A stretch of 64,000 nucleotides of DNA from Pinibacter soli (GTDB taxonomy: Bacteria > Bacteroidota > Bacteroidia > Chitinophagales > Chitinophagaceae). This document shows, piece by piece, positions 61,025-64,000 of this stretch (positions are counted from its first letter, which is position 1; each line of letters opens with the position of its first letter). Position numbers and translations under genes: made by a program. The notes beneath the pieces were generated by a model. It saw nothing but the letters and a program-made list of their open reading frames with translations. It searched no databases and was not told the DNA's origin. The stretch lies in assembly GCF_029961145.1 (NCBI RefSeq), contig NZ_JASBRG010000001.1, positions 744,001 through 808,000 of the forward strand. The letters run 5' to 3'.

Positions 61025-62377
61025 ATGCCGATACATGAGTTAATTGAGAAACAAAAACGCGAACAATCTTTAGCCAGAAAGCTGGACCTGTTGTTACGAA
61101 CAGGACAAATGCTTCTACAAAGTGGTGCAGACAGCAACCGCATTGACCGAAATCTGCGAAGGGTGGTATTATTTCTGGGGATAGATGAAGACAAATTTCA
61201 TCTTCATATTACCTACACTACACTCATGTTAAATATAAATGAAGGGGAAAAATCAATCACCAAGTTCCGCAAATGCTTCGGGCACGGTGTTAATATGACC
61301 ACGGTCTCTGCTGTGTCAAGGTTAACATGGCATGCAATGGAAAATCAATATTCACTTGACCAGTTTGAAAAAGAACTTGATCGCATTGCCAATATCGGGC
61401 ACCACTATGCGGAATGGCTGATCATTTTGTCTGTCGGGTTAGCATGCGGAGGATTTGGTTTGTTGTTTGGAAGCGACTGGCCAGCGGTTTTTATTTCGAC
61501 TATAGCGGCATCAGCTGCTCTTTTTGTACGGCGGCGGTTGCATAAAAGAGTTAGCAACGTTTATGTTGTTATTGCCGCAAGTGCGTTTGTAGCAACGCTC
61601 ATCAGTTGCATCGCCGCAACCTTTCACTTCAGCCAAACGCCGGAACGGCCTGTGTTCGCATCGGTGCTTTTTCTTATTCCTGGCGTTCCCTTGATCAATT
61701 CGCTGGATGACATGATAGATGGTTTTACTATTGTAGGTTTTACCCGTGGCCTGGTTGCACTGCTATCTATTGTTGCCCTTGCATTTGGAATGACGGCAGC
61801 CTTTAAACTCTTGAATACGCCAGCCTATAAAGCTGCCTTTATTGCGCCCAATATATGGCTCAGCGCTTTGGGAGGCGCTGTTGCTGCGGCGGGGTTTGCC
61901 ATACTTTTTAATGTTCCCGTACGCACACTGGCATTATGCATGGCAGGCGGCGCAATAGCGGCGATCACCAAGAACCTGTTAATGGCTGCCGAGGTTAGTT
62001 TGCCCCTGACCACATTCTGCGCCTCAGCGGCTGCTGGCATTTGGACGATCTATTGGGTACACAAAGTGCACACTCCGGGATATGTCATTTCTATTCCTTC
62101 TGTAATACCATTGGTTCCGGGAGTACTCGCCTATAAAGCGATGATGGGTCTTTTTGCCTTTACAGCCTTCGCTCAAAACACTGCCGACACCAGCAAGATT
62201 GAACCATTTATTCAATTATTCGAACCGGGCATAAAAGCTATATTAAGCGTTTTAGGAATTTCTTTGGGCGTTGCAATACCCAATATTATTGATAGAGTTT
62301 ATTCTTCGAAAAAGAAACGGAGAATTGAAGAGGCTTTCAGGGAGAAATTGAAATCCATGAATGATCAACCTGATTAA
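61025..62377 (+). CDS. Threonine/serine exporter family protein (ThrE type)
   Basis: This 450-residue protein fuses the two ThrE parts. A cytoplasmic helical lead (ARKLDLLLRTGQMLLQSGADSNRIDRNL) continues into the ThrE domain with HITYTTLMLNI and five hydrophobic segments, including LFLIPGVPLINSLDDMIDG. The ThrE_2 (DUF3815-like) segment follows, with IWLSALGGAVAAAGFAILF and ISIPSVIPLVPGVLAYKAMM. It should export threonine or serine by proton antiport in the inner membrane; substrate is by family. ATG 61025 is the first start in frame. A terminator shared with the convergent thioesterase follows. Confidence 0.92.
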   Translation: MPIHELIEKQKREQSLARKLDLLLRTGQMLLQSGADSNRIDRNLRRVVLFLGIDEDKFHLHITYTTLMLNINEGEKSITKFRKCFGHGVNMTTVSAVSRLTWHAMENQYSLDQFEKELDRIANIGHHYAEWLIILSVGLACGGFGLLFGSDWPAVFISTIAASAALFVRRRLHKRVSNVYVVIAASAFVATLISCIAATFHFSQTPERPVFASVLFLIPGVPLINSLDDMIDGFTIVGFTRGLVALLSIVALAFGMTAAFKLLNTPAYKAAFIAPNIWLSALGGAVAAAGFAILFNVPVRTLALCMAGGAIAAITKNLLMAAEVSLPLTTFCASAAAGIWTIYWVHKVHTPGYVISIPSVIPLVPGVLAYKAMMGLFAFTAFAQNTADTSKIEPFIQLFEPGIKAILSVLGISLGVAIPNIIDRVYSSKKKRRIEEAFREKLKSMNDQPD

Positions 62378-62397
62378 ATGATTTTCTTACCTGATGT

Positions 62398-62430
62398 AAA
62401 TGCCGGCTGCAAACAATCGGCATTATTTTT
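62398..62430. terminator. Terminator between ThrE-type and thioesterase genes
   Basis: AAATGCCG (62398-62405) and CGGCATT (62418-62424) form the stem with a T run after it. It overlaps the thioesterase stop codon at 62423-62425, which belongs to the opposite strand. Confidence 0.82.
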
Positions 62431-62830
62431 TAAATAATACTGCAAGCATTTTCTCATCTATTCTTTTGGGCCGCATGTTCTGTGCACTTAAAAGGCACCA
62501 CGTCGTTTTTGCTTTTGCAAATATTTTTCCCGTGGCCGAACAAATGTCAACGTATCGCACCGATTTCGCTGCCGCTGATTCACCCACCCAGGTTTTTGCA
62601 ACCACGGTATCAGTGAGAAGTGCAGGACTCAAATAATCAACTTCATGTCTCACTACCACCCACGCATTTTCTCGCTTTGTTTCTTCATCTGCAAGGTAAT
62701 TCCAATGCGCCGCCGCGGCTTCCTGCACCCATCTTACATATACGATATTGTTTACGTGTCCAAGCTCATCGATATCACTTGCTTCAATGGTGATCTCATG
62801 TTCGTACAATCCGCCAATCGGTTCCTGCAT
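62423..62830 (-). CDS. Acyl-CoA thioesterase, hotdog fold (4HBT/YbgC type)
   Basis: This 135-residue cytoplasmic enzyme has the catalytic block ASDIDELGHVNNIVYVRWVQEAA (Asp and Asn/His of the 4HBT family, residues about 17-39). It is followed by VVVRHEVDYLSPALLTDTVVAKTWV and the last strand KTTWCLLSA. It should hydrolyse short acyl-CoA or a related thioester. ATG 62830 is 14 bases from the stop of the receiver-domain gene upstream (62845), so the two may be co-transcribed without functional link. Confidence 0.9.
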   Translation of the reverse strand: MQEPIGGLYEHEITIEASDIDELGHVNNIVYVRWVQEAAAAHWNYLADEETKRENAWVVVRHEVDYLSPALLTDTVVAKTWVGESAAAKSVRYVDICSATGKIFAKAKTTWCLLSAQNMRPKRIDEKMLAVLFKK

Positions 62831-62844
62831 AATCTTCCCTTTTG

Positions 62845-63267
62845 CTAAAGATAATCAGGAAAATGTTCTTCCAATATTTCCCGCAAAATTTCTGTCGTTA
62901 ATGGCTTGTTCCTGAACGCTGCCACACTTTCAATTTGCATGGCACGCAATCGATCTTCCGGGTTAAAAGATGTTGTAAGCATCACTACGATCGCTTTACT
63001 TTTTTGTTCTTGAGACAATTTCTCATATTCGGCCAGGAATTCCCAGCCATCCATTGCCGGCATGTTTATATCCAGAAAAATCAATTCCGGAGTACATTGG
63101 TCGCTGCTATTATTTGTTGCTGTCTTAACGTATTCAAGTGCCAGTTTAGCATTTGGAATAACATGGATTCTCTCCGAACAATTCATTTCTTCCACTACCA
63201 TTTTATTCGAAAAGCCGGTCGGTTCATCGTCATCAATCAGCATCACACATTTGAGCTTTGTTTTCAT
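62845..63267 (-). CDS. Single-domain response regulator
   Basis: This 140-residue protein starts at ATG 63267 (a TTG precedes it) and consists of one receiver domain: acid pocket in LIDDDEPTGFSNK, phospho-acceptor Asp in LIFLDINMPAMDGWEF, Thr in VVMLTTSF and Lys in FRNKPLT. There is no output domain, so it acts through protein contact, like the CheY-type receivers common in Bacteroidota phosphorelays. The partner kinase is not in the window, but a receiver-containing gene diverges from it at 63559. Confidence 0.93.
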   Translation of the reverse strand: MKTKLKCVMLIDDDEPTGFSNKMVVEEMNCSERIHVIPNAKLALEYVKTATNNSSDQCTPELIFLDINMPAMDGWEFLAEYEKLSQEQKSKAIVVMLTTSFNPEDRLRAMQIESVAAFRNKPLTTEILREILEEHFPDYL

Positions 63268-63558
63268 CAATTTCTTTTCATTTTAATTGCAATGAGATAA
63301 TCCTATTCCCAACCCATCATATTCAGAACGGTTATGCAAACGCTGGAAAATAATAATTATTTTTTCCTGTTCCAAAAACCTACGCCAGTCAACGACATAA
63401 ATAGAGAGCCGACCAAACCCTATACATTAGACGAAATCAACATTTAAATGATGCTGCTCAAGTCTTAAAAAAAATGTTTCATCACTATTGCAAAATTGAA
63501 AAATTCTAGATAAAATTGTTTAGAGCTAACCCCGTTTCTGTACCCTAACCGTTTTGTA

Positions 63559-64000
63559 ATGATTGACTTGTTGCAACCTCTTACCATATTGGTGGTTGAA
63601 GATTCTCAGACGGATTTTGTGATCCTTTCTGAGTATCTTTCCCTTGCTGCCTTGTCAGTCAGAACAATTGTTCAGGCTAAATCTCTGCACGAATCCGTTT
63701 CACTTTTACATAAAAAATCTTTTTCGGCCGACCTCATTTTTCTTGATCTCACTTTACCTGATAGTCAAGGGCTGGAATCTTTCATTCAAATCAATGCGAA
63801 GGCTCCCGGAATTCCTATTGTGGTGCTGTCGGAGCTTGCAGACATACAGGTTGCTCTTTCCACGATTGCACATGGAGCCCAGGATTATTTATTGAAAGGA
63901 GAGTTTGATGAAAAAGTTTTAACGAAGACGATTCAATACAGTATTGAAAGAAAAAGGATCGTTGATGAGTTTGCTGAAAATCGCCTCCATTCGCAAAAGC
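63559..64000 (+). CDS. Receiver-domain protein, 3' truncated by the window edge (probably hybrid sensor)
   Basis: An ATG-started frame at 63559 stays open to the window end (147 complete codons). It encodes a receiver domain: ILVVEDSQTDFVILSEY, phospho-acceptor Asp in LIFLDLTLPDSQG, GIPIVVLSE and Lys in DYLLKGEFD. The sequence then continues with QYSIERKRIVDEFAENRL, a linker typical of receivers fused to a PAS or kinase domain. The missing Thr-x-Ser pattern and the fusion linker suggest the N-terminus of a hybrid histidine kinase. The gene diverges from the single-domain regulator, with 291 bp between. Confidence 0.85.
   Translation, partial: MIDLLQPLTILVVEDSQTDFVILSEYLSLAALSVRTIVQAKSLHESVSLLHKKSFSADLIFLDLTLPDSQGLESFIQINAKAPGIPIVVLSELADIQVALSTIAHGAQDYLLKGEFDEKVLTKTIQYSIERKRIVDEFAENRLHSQK

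Overview
This window is chromosomal DNA from a member of the Bacteroidota, most likely the family Chitinophagaceae. The support is a SusC/SusD locus with its own ECF sigma factor and FecR regulator, PorP/SprF and type-B C-terminal sorting domains of the type IX secretion system (T9SS), DUF5606 and DUF4834 proteins, promoters that match the TTG-N(18-19)-TAnnTTTG pattern, and tRNA genes without an encoded CCA. No rRNA operon, phage, transposase or CRISPR array was seen.

Layout. 1-15 kb is housekeeping: the 3' part of an outer-membrane protein gene, a DUF5606 protein, an M3 oligopeptidase, adk, an exported msrB, a polysaccharide deacetylase-like gene, purH, satP, comEC, a TIGR02757 gene and a DEAD-box helicase. 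15-28 kb is almost all on the minus strand: an L,D-transpeptidase-like protein, an AI-2E family permease, a SMUG2-type glycosylase, a PAS histidine kinase/NarL-type regulator pair, a SurA-like chaperone and the rimP-nusA-infB operon. 28-29.3 kb holds a DUF4834 gene and a HAD phosphatase. 29.4-44.2 kb is a complete polysaccharide utilisation locus (PUL): ECF sigma, FecR anti-sigma, SusC, SusD, a LamG lipoprotein, two GH144-like enzymes, an SGNH hydrolase and a GH3 beta-glucosidase. 44-49 kb holds two tRNAs, hflX, a Rieske protein, a HopJ-family protein and lipoproteins. 49-60 kb holds a large unrecognised TIM-barrel-like protein and a T9SS surface-protein cluster (PorP/SprF, a 45-codon ORF, and two giant IgGFc-like/PKD/CHU_C adhesins). 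60-64 kb holds a small hypothetical protein, a ThrE-type exporter, a thioesterase and two receiver-domain genes, the last cut by the window end.

How the genes work together. The PUL reads as one unit. SusC carries an N-terminal STN signalling domain, so glycan import can signal through FecR to the adjacent sigma factor. The lipoproteins would capture and cut glycan at the surface, and the SGNH and GH3 enzymes would finish it in the periplasm. GH144 plus GH3 points to beta-1,2-glucan as the substrate (inference). The T9SS cluster pairs two type-B cargo proteins with one PorP/SprF protein.

The most striking unexplained structure is a population of at least fifteen intergenic inverted-repeat elements. 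Their arms are built from short, imperfectly reiterated words, such as CAGATGACACGGATT, CAGTTATTCAGT, AAAAGTCAAAA, GCGTTAGGCGTT and TTTCAATTTTCAA. The word differs between loci but recurs across the window. Some elements are nested in others, and several arms contain or touch the stop codon of a neighbouring gene. They fit precisely into gaps between gene ends and are the best candidate here for an undescribed system.
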